64,000 nt of DNA from Acidobacteriota bacterium. GTDB taxonomy: Bacteria > Acidobacteriota > Terriglobia > Terriglobales > Acidobacteriaceae. The stretch lies in assembly GCA_013289795.1 (NCBI GenBank), contig JABCZH010000005.1, forward strand, positions 186,001 to 250,000. Direction: 5' to 3'. Below the pieces are notes generated by a model. The model saw nothing but the letters and a program-made list of their open reading frames with translations, was not told the origin of the DNA and made no database searches. The position numbers and the translations under genes are program-made. Positions 28,833 to 37,201 of this stretch are shown one piece after another; position 1 is the first letter of the stretch, and each line of letters begins with the position of its first letter.

Positions 28833-29282
28833 ATGTCTTCAGGCCGACTCACTCACGCTGCCATCCGCGCCCTCGACTGGATCGCAGACCACACTCTACG
28901 GCCGGACAAATCTCCCGCCCACCTGCGCACCGGCCGCCGGGGTGAAGAAGATGTTTACTTCTACTTGCGGCGTCGCGGATACGTGATGGTGGCGCGCAAC
29001 TTTCGCTCACCGATCCGTCGGGGAGAAATCGACCTCATCGGCTGGGACAAAGATGTGCTGTGTTTTATCGAGGTCAAGACCCGCACTACGCGCGATGTCA
29101 AACCCGCAGAAGCCGCCGTGGACCGGGAGAAGCAGCGGAACCTGACCGCAGTAGCACGGGAGTACCTTCGTCATCTGGCACCTTCGTGCCAATGGCGTTT
29201 TGATGTAGTGAGTGTGTATTATGAAGGACAGTCCCGCCAGCCGCAGTTTGAGGTGTTTCAGAGTGCCTTCCCCGTGGCGTAA
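28833..29282 (+). CDS. yraN: YraN/UPF0102 family endonuclease-like protein
   Basis: The 149-residue protein shows the restriction-endonuclease-like motif GEIDLIG (64-70) followed by FIEVKTR (78-84), which supplies the D and ExK metal residues, plus RTGRRGEEDVYFYLRRRGY at the start. UPF0102 proteins are nearly universal in bacteria and are suspected of a DNA-processing role, but no biochemical function is firmly assigned. The residues typical of Holliday junction resolvase-like enzymes are present. It is 43 bases upstream of galT on the same strand. Confidence 0.92.
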   Translation: MSSGRLTHAAIRALDWIADHTLRPDKSPAHLRTGRRGEEDVYFYLRRRGYVMVARNFRSPIRRGEIDLIGWDKDVLCFIEVKTRTTRDVKPAEAAVDREKQRNLTAVAREYLRHLAPSCQWRFDVVSVYYEGQSRQPQFEVFQSAFPVA

Positions 29283-29325
29283 AATAAAGGTTTGGCTTTT
29301 GCCCTTATATTGAAAGGAATCATAC

Positions 29326-30366
29326 TTGCCCGAGCTTAGAAAAGATCCAATCGTAGGCCGGTGGGTCATTATTTCGACTGACCGCGCCAAGCGTCCCACA
29401 GACTTTGCCCGTGATGGAGTGAAACTGAAGGGTGGCTTCTGTCCCTTCTGCTACGGCAATGAGGGTAAGACTCCGCCGGAGATTCAGGCTTATCGGCCCA
29501 ACACCAACGGCGGACCCCCGCCGCAACGCGATTCACCGGGATGGACCGTGCGGGTGGTTCCCAACAAGTTTCCCGCGCTCGGCATTGAAGGCAACCTGAA
29601 CCGCCAGGCCGAAGGCATGTTCGACCGCATGAATGGCGTTGGCGCGCATGAGGTCATTGTTGAGACTCCCGACCACAATGCCACCCTAGCCACGCTGCCC
29701 TCAAAGCGAATCGAAGACGTACTCTGGACGTTCCGCGACCGCATTCTGGATCTCAAGAAAGACCGCCGCTTCAAATACATTCTGATTTTCAAGAACCACG
29801 GAGAGGCTGCGGGGGCGTCGCTCGAGCATGCGCATTCGCAGTTGATCGCGCTGCCGATCCTTCCGATTTACGTGAGTGAAGAGATCGAAGGAGCCAAGCA
29901 GTATTACATCTATAAAGAACGCTGCGTGTTTTGCGACATCATCCGGCAGGAAACCGAGACAGCCACACGGGTAGTTGCCGAGAACGAAGACTTCCTCACT
30001 CTGGCTCCTTATGCCCCTCGCTTCCCATTCGAGACCTGGATTCTGCCCAAGCAGCATGAGTCGGCGTTCGAGAACTCTTCTTCGCACATGTTCGAGAACC
30101 TGGCGAAGGCGCTCAAGTCGCTGCTGATGAAGGCCGACCGCGTGTTAGACAATCCGCCCTACAATTTGGTGGTTCACACTTCGCCGGTTCAGGATCCGAC
30201 GAACGATCATTACCACTGGCACATCGAATTCATGCCGAAGCTGACCAAGACGGCGGGATTCGAATGGGGTACAGGGTTTTACATCAACCCGACTCCGCCA
30301 GAGGAAGCGGCGAAGTTCCTGCGGGAAGCCAGTGTGGAAGACGCCGTGCCGGCGACGGTGGGATAA
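29326..30366 (+). CDS. galT: Galactose-1-phosphate uridylyltransferase family protein
   Basis: This 346-residue HIT-superfamily transferase starts at a TTG with GAAAGG 8 bases upstream. The N-terminal zinc pair is FCPFCYGNE, with a second CVFC pair near residue 205. The catalytic region FKNHGEAAGASLEHAHSQL contains the nucleophile histidine. GalT swaps UDP between glucose and galactose 1-phosphate in the Leloir pathway. Close relatives are ADP-glucose phosphorylases, so the exact substrate should be treated as tentative. The gene converges on the ISC operon with 13 bases between stops. Confidence 0.85.
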   Translation: MPELRKDPIVGRWVIISTDRAKRPTDFARDGVKLKGGFCPFCYGNEGKTPPEIQAYRPNTNGGPPPQRDSPGWTVRVVPNKFPALGIEGNLNRQAEGMFDRMNGVGAHEVIVETPDHNATLATLPSKRIEDVLWTFRDRILDLKKDRRFKYILIFKNHGEAAGASLEHAHSQLIALPILPIYVSEEIEGAKQYYIYKERCVFCDIIRQETETATRVVAENEDFLTLAPYAPRFPFETWILPKQHESAFENSSSHMFENLAKALKSLLMKADRVLDNPPYNLVVHTSPVQDPTNDHYHWHIEFMPKLTKTAGFEWGTGFYINPTPPEEAAKFLREASVEDAVPATVG

Positions 30367-30379
30367 AACAAAGAACCAG

Positions 30380-30601
30380 TTAGCCCTGCGTGCGGTCCAT
30401 GAACTCGTCGTGCCACGCCATCTGGATGGCCTCCAACTTGCCCTCGTTGGACTTCTTGGGATCGTCCTTGAAATCGGGCAGCTCCGTCACGTAACGATGC
30501 AAGTCGGTAAAGCGAACCGACAGGGGGTCGAGTTCGGGATGGGTTTCCGAAAGTACAATGCCGATGTTGGTGGCGTCGTCCCAGGTAAGTTCTTTGGGCA
30601 T
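30380..30601 (-). CDS. iscX: Fe-S assembly protein IscX
   Basis: This 73-residue acidic protein begins MPKELTWDDATNIGIVL with GAGG 6 bases upstream. It shows the IscX pattern of LSETHPELDPLSVRFTDLH, LPDFKDDPKKSNEGKLEAI and WHDEF. IscX binds IscS and Fe(II) and modulates cluster assembly speed. It is the last gene of the ISC operon, as in Escherichia coli. An upstream in-frame ATG at 30637 lies in repeat sequence and is unlikely to be used. Confidence 0.92.
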   Translation of the reverse strand: MPKELTWDDATNIGIVLSETHPELDPLSVRFTDLHRYVTELPDFKDDPKKSNEGKLEAIQMAWHDEFMDRTQG

Positions 30602-30619
30602 GTAGTTCCTCAAAATTGA

Positions 30620-30684
30620 GCACTTAGCACTTAGCATTTAGTCCCTCATCCAGAGTCGCTGACCAAATGCCAAGTGCTAGGTGC
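30620..30684. repeat. Imperfect inverted repeat built of GCAYTTR heptads (copy 1)
   Basis: The left arm (30620-30641) is three heptads of GCAYTTR type plus a final G. The right arm (30663-30684) is its reverse complement at 19 of 22 positions. The element fills the space between fdx and iscX. A second copy of the same design lies at 37601-37701. Confidence 0.75.
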
Positions 30685-30691
30685 CGCTGTG

Positions 30692-31105
30692 CTAGTGTTC
30701 CTCTGAGACGTAATTGCGGTTCCAGGCGGGTATCTCCACCACGACCTTGCCGGGTTTCTTAATCACTGCTTGGCAACCGAGGCGTGAGTTTAGTCGGAGA
30801 TCGGCGGCCATGTCAAGGCGGTCAGCCTCGTCGTCTTCCATCTCCGAAAGATTCTCGGCGCCTTCTTTCACCCAAACGTGGCAGGTGGTGCAGGCGCAAT
30901 TGCCGCCGCAGGCGTGGTCCAGGCGGACACCGTAGTTGAGCGCAACGTCAAGCAGGGACAGTTGCTTGCCGTGATCTTTGTAGGGAAGCTTGTCGTGGTC
31001 GAATTCGATGGTCTTGCCTTCGGGCAGGAATGTGACCTGGACTGTATTTTCCCCAGGCGGTGCTACTGTAACCGTGCCCGTTTCCGATTCTTCTGTGTGT
31101 GCCAT
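30692..31105 (-). CDS. fdx: [2Fe-2S] ferredoxin, ISC type
   Basis: The 137-residue protein ligates a [2Fe-2S] cluster through Cys66, Cys72, Cys75 (HACGGNCACTTC) and Cys111 (NSRLGCQAV), the spacing of ISC adrenodoxin-like ferredoxins. It provides electrons for cluster assembly on IscU. It has an N-terminal extension of about 20 residues before the beta-grasp fold, which is longer than in E. coli. It lies between hscA and iscX, the usual order. Confidence 0.93.
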   Translation of the reverse strand: MAHTEESETGTVTVAPPGENTVQVTFLPEGKTIEFDHDKLPYKDHGKQLSLLDVALNYGVRLDHACGGNCACTTCHVWVKEGAENLSEMEDDEADRLDMAADLRLNSRLGCQAVIKKPGKVVVEIPAWNRNYVSEEH

Positions 31106-31126
31106 GTTGGCTCCGTTCTCTGTGCT

Positions 31127-31174
31127 CTCTGTGTCCTCTGTGGTTTGGAAGTGGCAACCACAGAGGACACAGAG
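31127..31174. repeat. Perfect 19-bp inverted repeat between hscA and fdx
   Basis: CTCTGTGTCCTCTGTGGTT (31127-31145) is repeated as its exact reverse complement at 31156-31174, separated by 10 bases. It lies immediately before the stop codon of hscA in operon terms and would form a very stable hairpin in the ISC transcript. It has no T-run on the transcribed side, so it is not a classical terminator. Its sequence has the style of dispersed genomic palindromes. Confidence 0.93.
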
Positions 31175-31175
31175 G

Positions 31176-33077
31176 TTACTTGAATTCTGCTTTCGCGACC
31201 GGGTGGGGCGCTGTCGGCCCTTCGCCCATGTCGGCCTCGTCCATCGTTTTTCCGGTCAAAGCGGTACTGACCGCGCTATCCATCATCAACTCCGCCAGCC
31301 GCGTAGTGGCCTGGTTGAGGGTGTCGATGGCCTTGCGGATGGCGGCATAGTCGTCTTCGCCTCGCACCTGAACGAGTGCGTTTTCGAGCTTCGCGATCTG
31401 CTTCTTCTCAGGGCTGGTGAGTTGACCCCATGCCGGACTCTGACGGCCCTTTTCCAGCGCCGCGAGAATCGTATCCGCTTCGTTGCGCGCCTCGATTACC
31501 TGACGCTGACGGAAGTCTTCCTCCGCATAGTCGAAGGAATCGAGAATCATGCTCTCGACCTGCTCGTCAGTCAGTCCGTAACTGGGCTGGACCTCAATTT
31601 CGGCTTGTTTGCCACTGCGTTGCTCGCGGGCGGAGACATGCAGGATACCGTTGGCGTCGATCAGGAATTTCACTTCGATGCGCGGTATGCCGGCAGTCAT
31701 TGGAGGAACTCCTCTCAGGTCGAAGCGGGCAAGCGAACGGCAGTCTTTGGCGAGTTCGCGCTCGCCCTGCAACACGTGAATCGCGACGTTGACCTGTCCA
31801 TCAACCTGCGTGGTGTAGTGCTGCGTCGCCGAGGCGGGAATGGTCGAGTTGCGAAGAATGATCTTATCGGTGACGCCGCCGGCGACTTCGATGCCGAGTG
31901 ACAGCGGGGTCACGTCGAGAAGCAGCATGTTCTCGGTAGCCTCGGAGCCGCCGGCCAGAATGTTGGCTTGCACCGCCGCGCCTAGGGCCACGACTTCGTC
32001 GGGGTTCAAACCCGTGTGCGGAGTGCGCTTGAACATATCCTCGACCAGAGCGCGAACCCTGGGAATGCGGGTCGAACCGCCGACCAGCACCACTTCGTCG
32101 ATTTGCTCAGGCTTCAGTCCGGCGTCTTTCAAGGCTTGCTTGCAGGGGCCGACGGTGCGATCGATGATGGGCTGAATCAACTTTTCGAAATGCTCCTGTG
32201 TGATTTCCCGCTGATAGCGCCTGCCTTCCGGCAACTCGACGTCCAGATGGGCCGTGGCTTGCGAGGACAAAGCAATCTTGGTTTCGATGACGGCCTTGCG
32301 AATCCGGGCGACGGCTTCGCCGTTTCGTGATACGTCCATACCCATGTCGCCACGAATATCATCGAGCGCAATGTGAATGAGAATGTTGTCGATGTCATCG
32401 CCGCCAAGGTGGGTATCGCCGTTGGTTGATATGACTTCGAAAATGCCATCGTGCAGCTTGAGGATGGAGACATCAAAGGTGCCGCCGCCCAGGTCGTAGA
32501 CCGCAACGATACCGTTTTGCTTCTTGTCCAACCCGTAGGCGAGGGATGCGGCGGTCGGTTCGTTGACCAAACGCAGGACTTCGAGGCCGGCGATGCGGCC
32601 GGCGTCTTTAGTTGCTTGGCGCTGGGCATCGTTGAAGTATGCCGGGACGGTGATGACGGCCTTCGTGACCTGGGCGTTAAAGAATCGTTCAGCGTTGCGT
32701 TTGAGCTGGCGCAGAATGAACGCCGAGATCTCAGGTGGAGAGAATGTCTTCTGGCCGAGCTTGATGCGCAGGACTTCGCCGGGGTGCAGGTCGTCGGCGA
32801 GGTGGAAAGGGAACAACTTCAACTCTTCTTGGATGTCTTCAAGGCCGCGTCCCATCAGGCGTTTGACGGAATAGACGGAGCGTTCGGGCGTGTCGATCAG
32901 GTATTTCCGTGCGGAATTGCCGACGATAATTTGGTCATGCTCGTCCAGAGCGACCACGGAAGGCACCAGGTTCAATCCGTCGTCGCCGGGGATGACAACA
33001 GGATCGCTCCCCTGCATGAACGCCACCAATGAATTGGTGGTGCCAAGATCGATGCCGACGATGCGGTCAGAGGACAT
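31176..33077 (-). CDS. hscA: Fe-S cluster Hsp70 chaperone HscA
   Basis: A 633-residue Hsp70 with the ATPase domain ([61 protein letters not shown]) and a substrate-binding domain ending in a helical lid. Its position between hscB and fdx and the preserved ISC gene order identify it as HscA, which drives release of clusters from IscU with HscB. It lacks the C-terminal EEVD-type tail of DnaK-class proteins. The stop lies one base from a perfect inverted repeat. Confidence 0.93.
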   Translation of the reverse strand: MSSDRIVGIDLGTTNSLVAFMQGSDPVVIPGDDGLNLVPSVVALDEHDQIIVGNSARKYLIDTPERSVYSVKRLMGRGLEDIQEELKLFPFHLADDLHPGEVLRIKLGQKTFSPPEISAFILRQLKRNAERFFNAQVTKAVITVPAYFNDAQRQATKDAGRIAGLEVLRLVNEPTAASLAYGLDKKQNGIVAVYDLGGGTFDVSILKLHDGIFEVISTNGDTHLGGDDIDNILIHIALDDIRGDMGMDVSRNGEAVARIRKAVIETKIALSSQATAHLDVELPEGRRYQREITQEHFEKLIQPIIDRTVGPCKQALKDAGLKPEQIDEVVLVGGSTRIPRVRALVEDMFKRTPHTGLNPDEVVALGAAVQANILAGGSEATENMLLLDVTPLSLGIEVAGGVTDKIILRNSTIPASATQHYTTQVDGQVNVAIHVLQGERELAKDCRSLARFDLRGVPPMTAGIPRIEVKFLIDANGILHVSAREQRSGKQAEIEVQPSYGLTDEQVESMILDSFDYAEEDFRQRQVIEARNEADTILAALEKGRQSPAWGQLTSPEKKQIAKLENALVQVRGEDDYAAIRKAIDTLNQATTRLAELMMDSAVSTALTGKTMDEADMGEGPTAPHPVAKAEFK

Positions 33078-33105
33078 AGTGATCTAGCGGTAGAGACGTA
33101 GATAG

Positions 33106-33846
33106 CTACATCTCAAGAACTTTGTTCACGTCGCGTACCAGATTTCTGATGTAATTGCGGCGGTTCAGCAAGTCCACCATTTTGTCGCGGACCCTGGTGC
33201 GGCCGGAGTCGTCGATTTCCGCAGCGCTGTCCCACTCTTCCCAATATCCTTTCAATTCGCTGAGCAACACATCTTGTTTGGCTTCGAGCGCCAGCTTCTG
33301 CTTGCCGATCTCTTCGAGCAGCGCGGGATCGTCTTCGCCCATCTTCTTCTGCACGCGCAGTTCTTCGAGCTGCATGTTCAGTTCGAAAACATCTTCCAGG
33401 AGATCCGGCGGCACAACCTGTTGCTTCATTTGGCCCGTGGAACGGGCTTTTTCTGTGGCTGCTTTGGATTGCTCTTCGAGTTCCACGCCTTCCAGGCTGA
33501 GCAGATACCGGGTACGTCCGATCGGGTCTTTCAGCGTTCGGTAAGCATCATTCAACTTCGAAGTTTGCTCGAGACTCCATTCCTGCTCGCGTGTGTCGGT
33601 GACGCCGTGAAGATCAGGGTGCAGCTTGCGGCTGAGTTCGTAGAAATCGCGCTCCAGGCGGGCAACATCCAGGTCGAGTTTTCGTGGCAGGCCGAAAAAC
33701 GAGAAGTGATCTGCCGGGGCTGGAGGCTGCACTTTGCCGCAAGACGTGCAGAAGTGCGCGGCCCGCATCTCGCCGCAGGACCAGCAGGCGCTCGTGGGCC
33801 CACTGTTGGCGAGGACGACCATCCCGGTATCGAATTGGTCATTCAT
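33106..33846 (-). CDS. hscB: J-domain co-chaperone HscB with N-terminal zinc-finger
   Basis: The J domain (about 47-120) has the catalytic HPD at residues 76-78 (RKLHPDLHG), followed by the C-terminal three-helix IscU-binding domain. Before it lies CWSC...CTSC (Cys21, 24, 33, 36), a zinc-ribbon extension absent from E. coli HscB but typical of the eukaryotic HSC20 type. HscB delivers IscU to HscA. The chosen ATG gives 246 residues; two upstream in-frame ATGs are possible because no clear ribosome site distinguishes them. Confidence 0.93.
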   Translation of the reverse strand: MNDQFDTGMVVLANSGPTSACWSCGEMRAAHFCTSCGKVQPPAPADHFSFFGLPRKLDLDVARLERDFYELSRKLHPDLHGVTDTREQEWSLEQTSKLNDAYRTLKDPIGRTRYLLSLEGVELEEQSKAATEKARSTGQMKQQVVPPDLLEDVFELNMQLEELRVQKKMGEDDPALLEEIGKQKLALEAKQDVLLSELKGYWEEWDSAAEIDDSGRTRVRDKMVDLLNRRNYIRNLVRDVNKVLEM

Positions 33847-33925
33847 ATGCATAAGACACATTCGTCACAGCGATATGCTTCCCGCAAGGAAAAGTTGGCG
33901 GACAAGAGTGTCCGCCCCACATGGG

Positions 33926-34291
33926 TTATCCCGAGAACGAAGTGCCGCACCCACAGGACTTCGTCGAATTCGGATTCGTGAACACGAAGCCTTGCTGCAT
34001 GAGCGTCTCCTGGTAGTCCAGGGTCATGCCGTGCAAGTAGATGAACGACTTCGGGTCGACAAACACTCTGACGTCGTTGAACTGGAAGATGCGATCGCGC
34101 TCTCGCGGCTGAGTGTCAAAGCGAATGTTGTAGCTCAGGCCCGAGCATCCGCCGCCCTGTACGCCCAGGCGCAAGCCGCCCTGCTCAGGCGAAATGCCCT
34201 CTTTGACAATCGCCGAGCGGATCTTGGCCAAGGCTTTGTCAGTCACAAGCACGCCCTTAGCGGGCGCGGTGGTGGTGGTGGGTGCGCTCAT
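33926..34291 (-). CDS. iscA: A-type Fe-S carrier protein IscA
   Basis: The 121-residue protein has the three conserved cysteines Cys49 (GGGCSG), Cys113 and Cys115 (SCGCG) of A-type carriers, which receive clusters from IscU and pass them to apoproteins. The ATG at 34291 begins MSAPTTTTAP. An overlapping open frame continues far upstream through iscU but has no homology there. It is 23 bases downstream of iscU in the operon. Confidence 0.92.
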   Translation of the reverse strand: MSAPTTTTAPAKGVLVTDKALAKIRSAIVKEGISPEQGGLRLGVQGGGCSGLSYNIRFDTQPRERDRIFQFNDVRVFVDPKSFIYLHGMTLDYQETLMQQGFVFTNPNSTKSCGCGTSFSG

Positions 34292-34314
34292 GTTGTCTTC
34301 CCGACGTTCATCCC

Positions 34315-34728
34315 CTACTGGGCTGCAACCGCGACCGGCTTGGCAGTTTCCTGCTTCTTTTTCCAGTCGTGGATAGCGGCGCGGATGGCATCTTCCGCCA
34401 GAACTGAGCAGTGAATCTTTACCGGCGGCAGCGAGAGCTCTTTGACGATCTCGGTGTTCTTGATCGCCAGCGCCTCTTCCACGGTCTTGCCTTTCACCCA
34501 CTCGGTAGCGAGCGAAGAAGATGCAATGGCTGAGCCACAACCGAAGGTCTTGAATTTGGCGTCTTCGATGATGCTGGTCTGAGGGTTCACCTTGATCTGC
34601 AGCTTCATGACGTCGCCGCACTCGGGCGCGCCTACCAGGCCGGTCCCGACCTCGGAACTGCCCTTGTCCATGGAACCAACGTTCCGCGGATTGTTGTAGT
34701 GATCGATTACTTTGTCGCTGTATGACAT
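34315..34728 (-). CDS. iscU: Fe-S cluster scaffold protein IscU
   Basis: The 137-residue scaffold has the three cluster ligands Cys37 (APECGD), Cys64 (FGCGSA) and Cys107 (KIHCS). It also has the LPPVK motif (100-104) that HscA recognises. IscU receives sulfur from IscS and hands over clusters with HscA and HscB. A short alanine/lysine-rich tail extends the family's usual 128 residues. The next gene upstream is iscS. Confidence 0.95.
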   Translation of the reverse strand: MSYSDKVIDHYNNPRNVGSMDKGSSEVGTGLVGAPECGDVMKLQIKVNPQTSIIEDAKFKTFGCGSAIASSSLATEWVKGKTVEEALAIKNTEIVKELSLPPVKIHCSVLAEDAIRAAIHDWKKKQETAKPVAVAAQ

Positions 34729-34764
34729 GATTTAGTTTCTCCTTAAACGAGATGTTGCGGACAA

Positions 34765-36033
34765 TTATTCTGCCGCCCATTTCACTGACTTCAAATCAAC
34801 GCCTTCTTTCGCCATCTCGTACAGCGGCGAAAGTTCGCGCAGACGAGATACAGTTTCCACTACGCGGTCGGCAACGTAGTCGATCTCGGCCTCGGTGTTG
34901 AAGCGGCCGATACCGAATCGGATAGAACTGTGGGCCAGATCATCGCCCGTGCCCAGGGCTTTTAATACATAAGACGGCTCCAGAGTTGCCGAGGTGCAGG
35001 CAGAACCGCTGGAAACCGCGATGTCGTTGATCCCCATCAGGAGCGATTCACCTTCGACGTAGGCGAAGCTGATGTTGAGATTCCCCGGCAGTCGGTGATC
35101 CCATGAGCCGTTAATGTAGACTTCGTCGAGCCGGCTCATAATGCGATCACGCAGCCGATTGCGCATTCCGGCGAGGTGGCAAGCTTCTTTCGCCATTTCC
35201 TCGGAAGCAATCGCACAGGCCTTCCCTAAGCCCACGATGCCAGCGACGTTTAAAGTGCCCGAACGCATGCCGCGCTCGTGTCCGCCGCCATCGATAATCG
35301 CGGAAATTTGTACGCGAGGGTTCTTGCGGCGAACGTACAACGCGCCGACTCCCTTGGGTCCATACATCTTGTGAGCTGAAATCGACATGAGGTCGATGTT
35401 CAGCTTGTTCACGTCGATGGGAACCTTGCCCACGGCTTGCGTGGCGTCAGTGTGGAAGATCACGCCGCGCTCATGGCAGAGCTTGCCGATTTCGGCCACG
35501 GGCTGCAGCACACCGATTTCGTTATTGGCGAACATGATCGTCACCAGGATGGTCTTGGCATCCATAGCGCGCTTGAGATCTTCAAGGTCAACCAGTCCGT
35601 CCTTCTGCACGGGCAGATAGGTGACGCGGTAACCGTACTTCTCCAGGCGCTTGCAGGTGTCGAGCACAGCTTTGTGCTCGGTCACAGCGGTGATGATGTG
35701 GTTGCCTTTTTCCTTGTACATCTCCGCCACGCCCTTGATGGCCAGGTTGTCGCTTTCAGTGGCGCCCGAGGTGAAGATGATTTCCTTGGTGGTGGCACCG
35801 ATGAGCTTTGCAATTCGCTCGCGCGCGGTCTCCACGCCTTCCTCACCGGCCCAGCCGAAAGAGTGATTACGGCTGGCGGCGTTGCCGAACTTCTCCATGA
35901 AGTAGGGCAGCATCTCTTCCAATACCCGGGGATCCATTGGGGTGGTGGCGTGGTTGTCCATATAAATGGGCAGCTTGACGCCGTTGGGCGCAGTCTGTTC
36001 CATCTGGGGGATGGTCTTTACATCCGTGCTCAT
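34765..36033 (-). CDS. iscS: Cysteine desulfurase IscS
   Basis: A 422-residue class V PLP enzyme with the PLP lysine in [10 protein letters not shown] and the catalytic cysteine in [13 protein letters not shown], as in IscS rather than SufS. It removes sulfur from cysteine and transfers it to IscU. Homology begins at [17 protein letters not shown]; about 25 residues lie before it, a little longer than usual. Order after iscR matches the classical ISC operon. Confidence 0.95.
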   Translation of the reverse strand: MSTDVKTIPQMEQTAPNGVKLPIYMDNHATTPMDPRVLEEMLPYFMEKFGNAASRNHSFGWAGEEGVETARERIAKLIGATTKEIIFTSGATESDNLAIKGVAEMYKEKGNHIITAVTEHKAVLDTCKRLEKYGYRVTYLPVQKDGLVDLEDLKRAMDAKTILVTIMFANNEIGVLQPVAEIGKLCHERGVIFHTDATQAVGKVPIDVNKLNIDLMSISAHKMYGPKGVGALYVRRKNPRVQISAIIDGGGHERGMRSGTLNVAGIVGLGKACAIASEEMAKEACHLAGMRNRLRDRIMSRLDEVYINGSWDHRLPGNLNISFAYVEGESLLMGINDIAVSSGSACTSATLEPSYVLKALGTGDDLAHSSIRFGIGRFNTEAEIDYVADRVVETVSRLRELSPLYEMAKEGVDLKSVKWAAE

Positions 36034-36082
36034 AGTTGCTCTCCTACCTGAATTGCGGTCGCCGGCAAAGCGCAGCGTCCAT

Positions 36083-36544
36083 TTATGTGATGCTTACCAA
36101 GTCAACCGGTTTCTTTGATTCCGGCTTGTCCTCTGCCGGAGCTTCTTCTTTCATGTGTGAAATCGTGATCCGCCGTAGCACATCTTCCAGACTTTGGTTC
36201 ACCCGGCGCAGTGGCTCGCGGATGGTGCAACGATCGGTCTGATCGCACTCACCACGCACCGTGACGCAGGAAGTGATAAACAGCGGGCCGTCGATCGCGC
36301 GGATCACTTCAAATGCGCTGATTCTGTCCGCATCCCGCGCCAGCGTGTAACCGCCATTCATGCCGTGCTGCGAGTGCAGAAGCCCGGCCTTGACCAGTTT
36401 CTGCAGAATCTTTGCCAGTGCCTCGGGCGGTATGCCGTAGGCGTCGGCTACGTCTTTGGCGCTACACGCGCCTTCGTCGGCGTGCTCGGCCAAGTGCTTC
36501 ATCGCCATGAGGCCGTAATCTGCCTTCTTGGTCAGCTTCAGCAT
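36083..36544 (-). CDS. iscR: Rrf2-family Fe-S regulator IscR
   Basis: A winged-helix Rrf2 protein ([19 protein letters not shown]) whose wing and dimer helix are followed by cysteines Cys93, Cys100 and Cys106, close to the C92/C98/C104 ligands of E. coli IscR. The region between them is CVTVRGEC. In E. coli the cluster-bound form represses its own operon. A conserved promoter and putative operator sit directly upstream. The C-terminal tail is acidic and variable. Confidence 0.93.
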   Translation of the reverse strand: MLKLTKKADYGLMAMKHLAEHADEGACSAKDVADAYGIPPEALAKILQKLVKAGLLHSQHGMNGGYTLARDADRISAFEVIRAIDGPLFITSCVTVRGECDQTDRCTIREPLRRVNQSLEDVLRRITISHMKEEAPAEDKPESKKPVDLVSIT

Positions 36545-36550
36545 GGAAAC

Positions 36551-36575
36551 CCTAAATACGACCTTTTCAGTCGGA
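36551..36575 (-). promoter_or_regulatory. Candidate IscR operator upstream of iscR
   Basis: The sequence around TACGACCTTTTCAG (plus-strand reading) lies only 7 bases upstream of the iscR ATG, just after the predicted transcription start. It contains a CGAC/GTCG half-site pair. A similar CCTAAA(AA)TACGRCC..TTCAG element lies at 36816-36837. Occupancy here would block transcription or translation start. The IscR assignment is inferred from position and repetition, not from a known consensus. Confidence 0.45.
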
Positions 36576-36583
36576 CATCCATA

Positions 36584-36612
36584 ATTCTAGAGATTGTGAG
36601 GTTGGATTGCAA
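36584..36612 (-). promoter_or_regulatory. Predicted iscR operon promoter
   Basis: On the minus strand TTGCAA (-35, 4 of 6 consensus positions) and TAGAAT (-10, 5 of 6) are separated by exactly 17 bases. The start would fall near 36577, directly before the candidate operator, giving a 5' leader of about 33 bases to the iscR ATG. Confidence 0.65.
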
Positions 36613-36815
36613 GCGCAAGCAGGCAATGGCAAGAGCATGCATCCAATGGTAACTATATGGTATTGAATAGCTTAGAAGAGTGCGATCTTTTAGGTCGTCT
36701 TTTGACATCTGAGGTTGAGCGGCGACGATCTTCGCGGGTGCCCCAAAGTGAATTCTTGCCACGTGCTCAGAGCTTGACGAATTGTTCAATTGGACTTGAC
36801 AAGATAGTCGGAAAG

Positions 36816-36837
36816 CCTAAAAATACGGCCAATTCAG
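36816..36837. promoter_or_regulatory. Second copy of the iscR-upstream motif
   Basis: This element shares CCTAAA, then TACG(A/G)CC and TTCAG with the operator candidate next to iscR. It sits about 270 bases further upstream, in the space between iscR and the small zinc-ribbon gene. An additional GGTCGT core is found at 36693-36698. The rest of the 381-base gap contains no gene I can support. Confidence 0.35.
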
Positions 36838-36925
36838 GACTTTTTGCCCTGTAAGAACGTGCGCCGACCCAGACAGACCGGGTTATGACTTCAATCCCGC
36901 CGTCGCCCCCAAACAGAGAGTTGGC

Positions 36926-37075
36926 ATGAGTCAATGCAAGCATCCGCGCGTGCGCATCGTCTCCCGCGATGAGGAGTCGGAATTCGTCGAGTGCCTGGAA
37001 TGCGCGGAGATCTTCGAGTCCAGCGAATTCAAGGACATGACCATCGAAGAAACCAAGCTGAGTGACGAGCTCTGA
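36926..37075 (+). CDS. Small zinc-ribbon protein (49 residues)
   Basis: The frame reads MSQCKHPRVRIVSRDEE at the start and contains Cys4, Cys23 and Cys26 with His6, a likely zinc site (CxH...CLEC). The C-terminal part is acidic and helical. No family name is known to me. It is preceded by a GAGAG ribosome site 6-10 bases upstream and lies divergent from iscR, sharing its upstream region. A receiver-domain gene follows after 126 bases on the same strand. Confidence 0.65.
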   Translation: MSQCKHPRVRIVSRDEESEFVECLECAEIFESSEFKDMTIEETKLSDEL

Positions 37076-37201
37076 ACCCCGTCTTCAATGCCGCCATGGC
37101 GGTGGGCCGGTGACGAGGGTAACTTTCCCAGGCCTGCTCTTTGGGGCATATTTACAGGTTGGTGGTGTTCGGTCTAGGAAACATCGGTCGCCGGAAATCT
37201 C

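Noticed and set aside
31127-31174. Rho-independent terminator between hscA and fdx
   Set aside because: The stem is perfect but no T-run follows on the transcribed strand and the operon continues in conserved order.
34292-34780. An N-terminal extension of the iscA frame through iscU
   Set aside because: It overlaps the whole of iscU in another frame. IscA homology and a normal ATG begin at 34291.
37092-37110. Palindromic CCGCCATGGCGG after the small zinc-ribbon gene
   Set aside because: It is a short GC-rich palindrome of a kind common by chance in such DNA, without a T-run.
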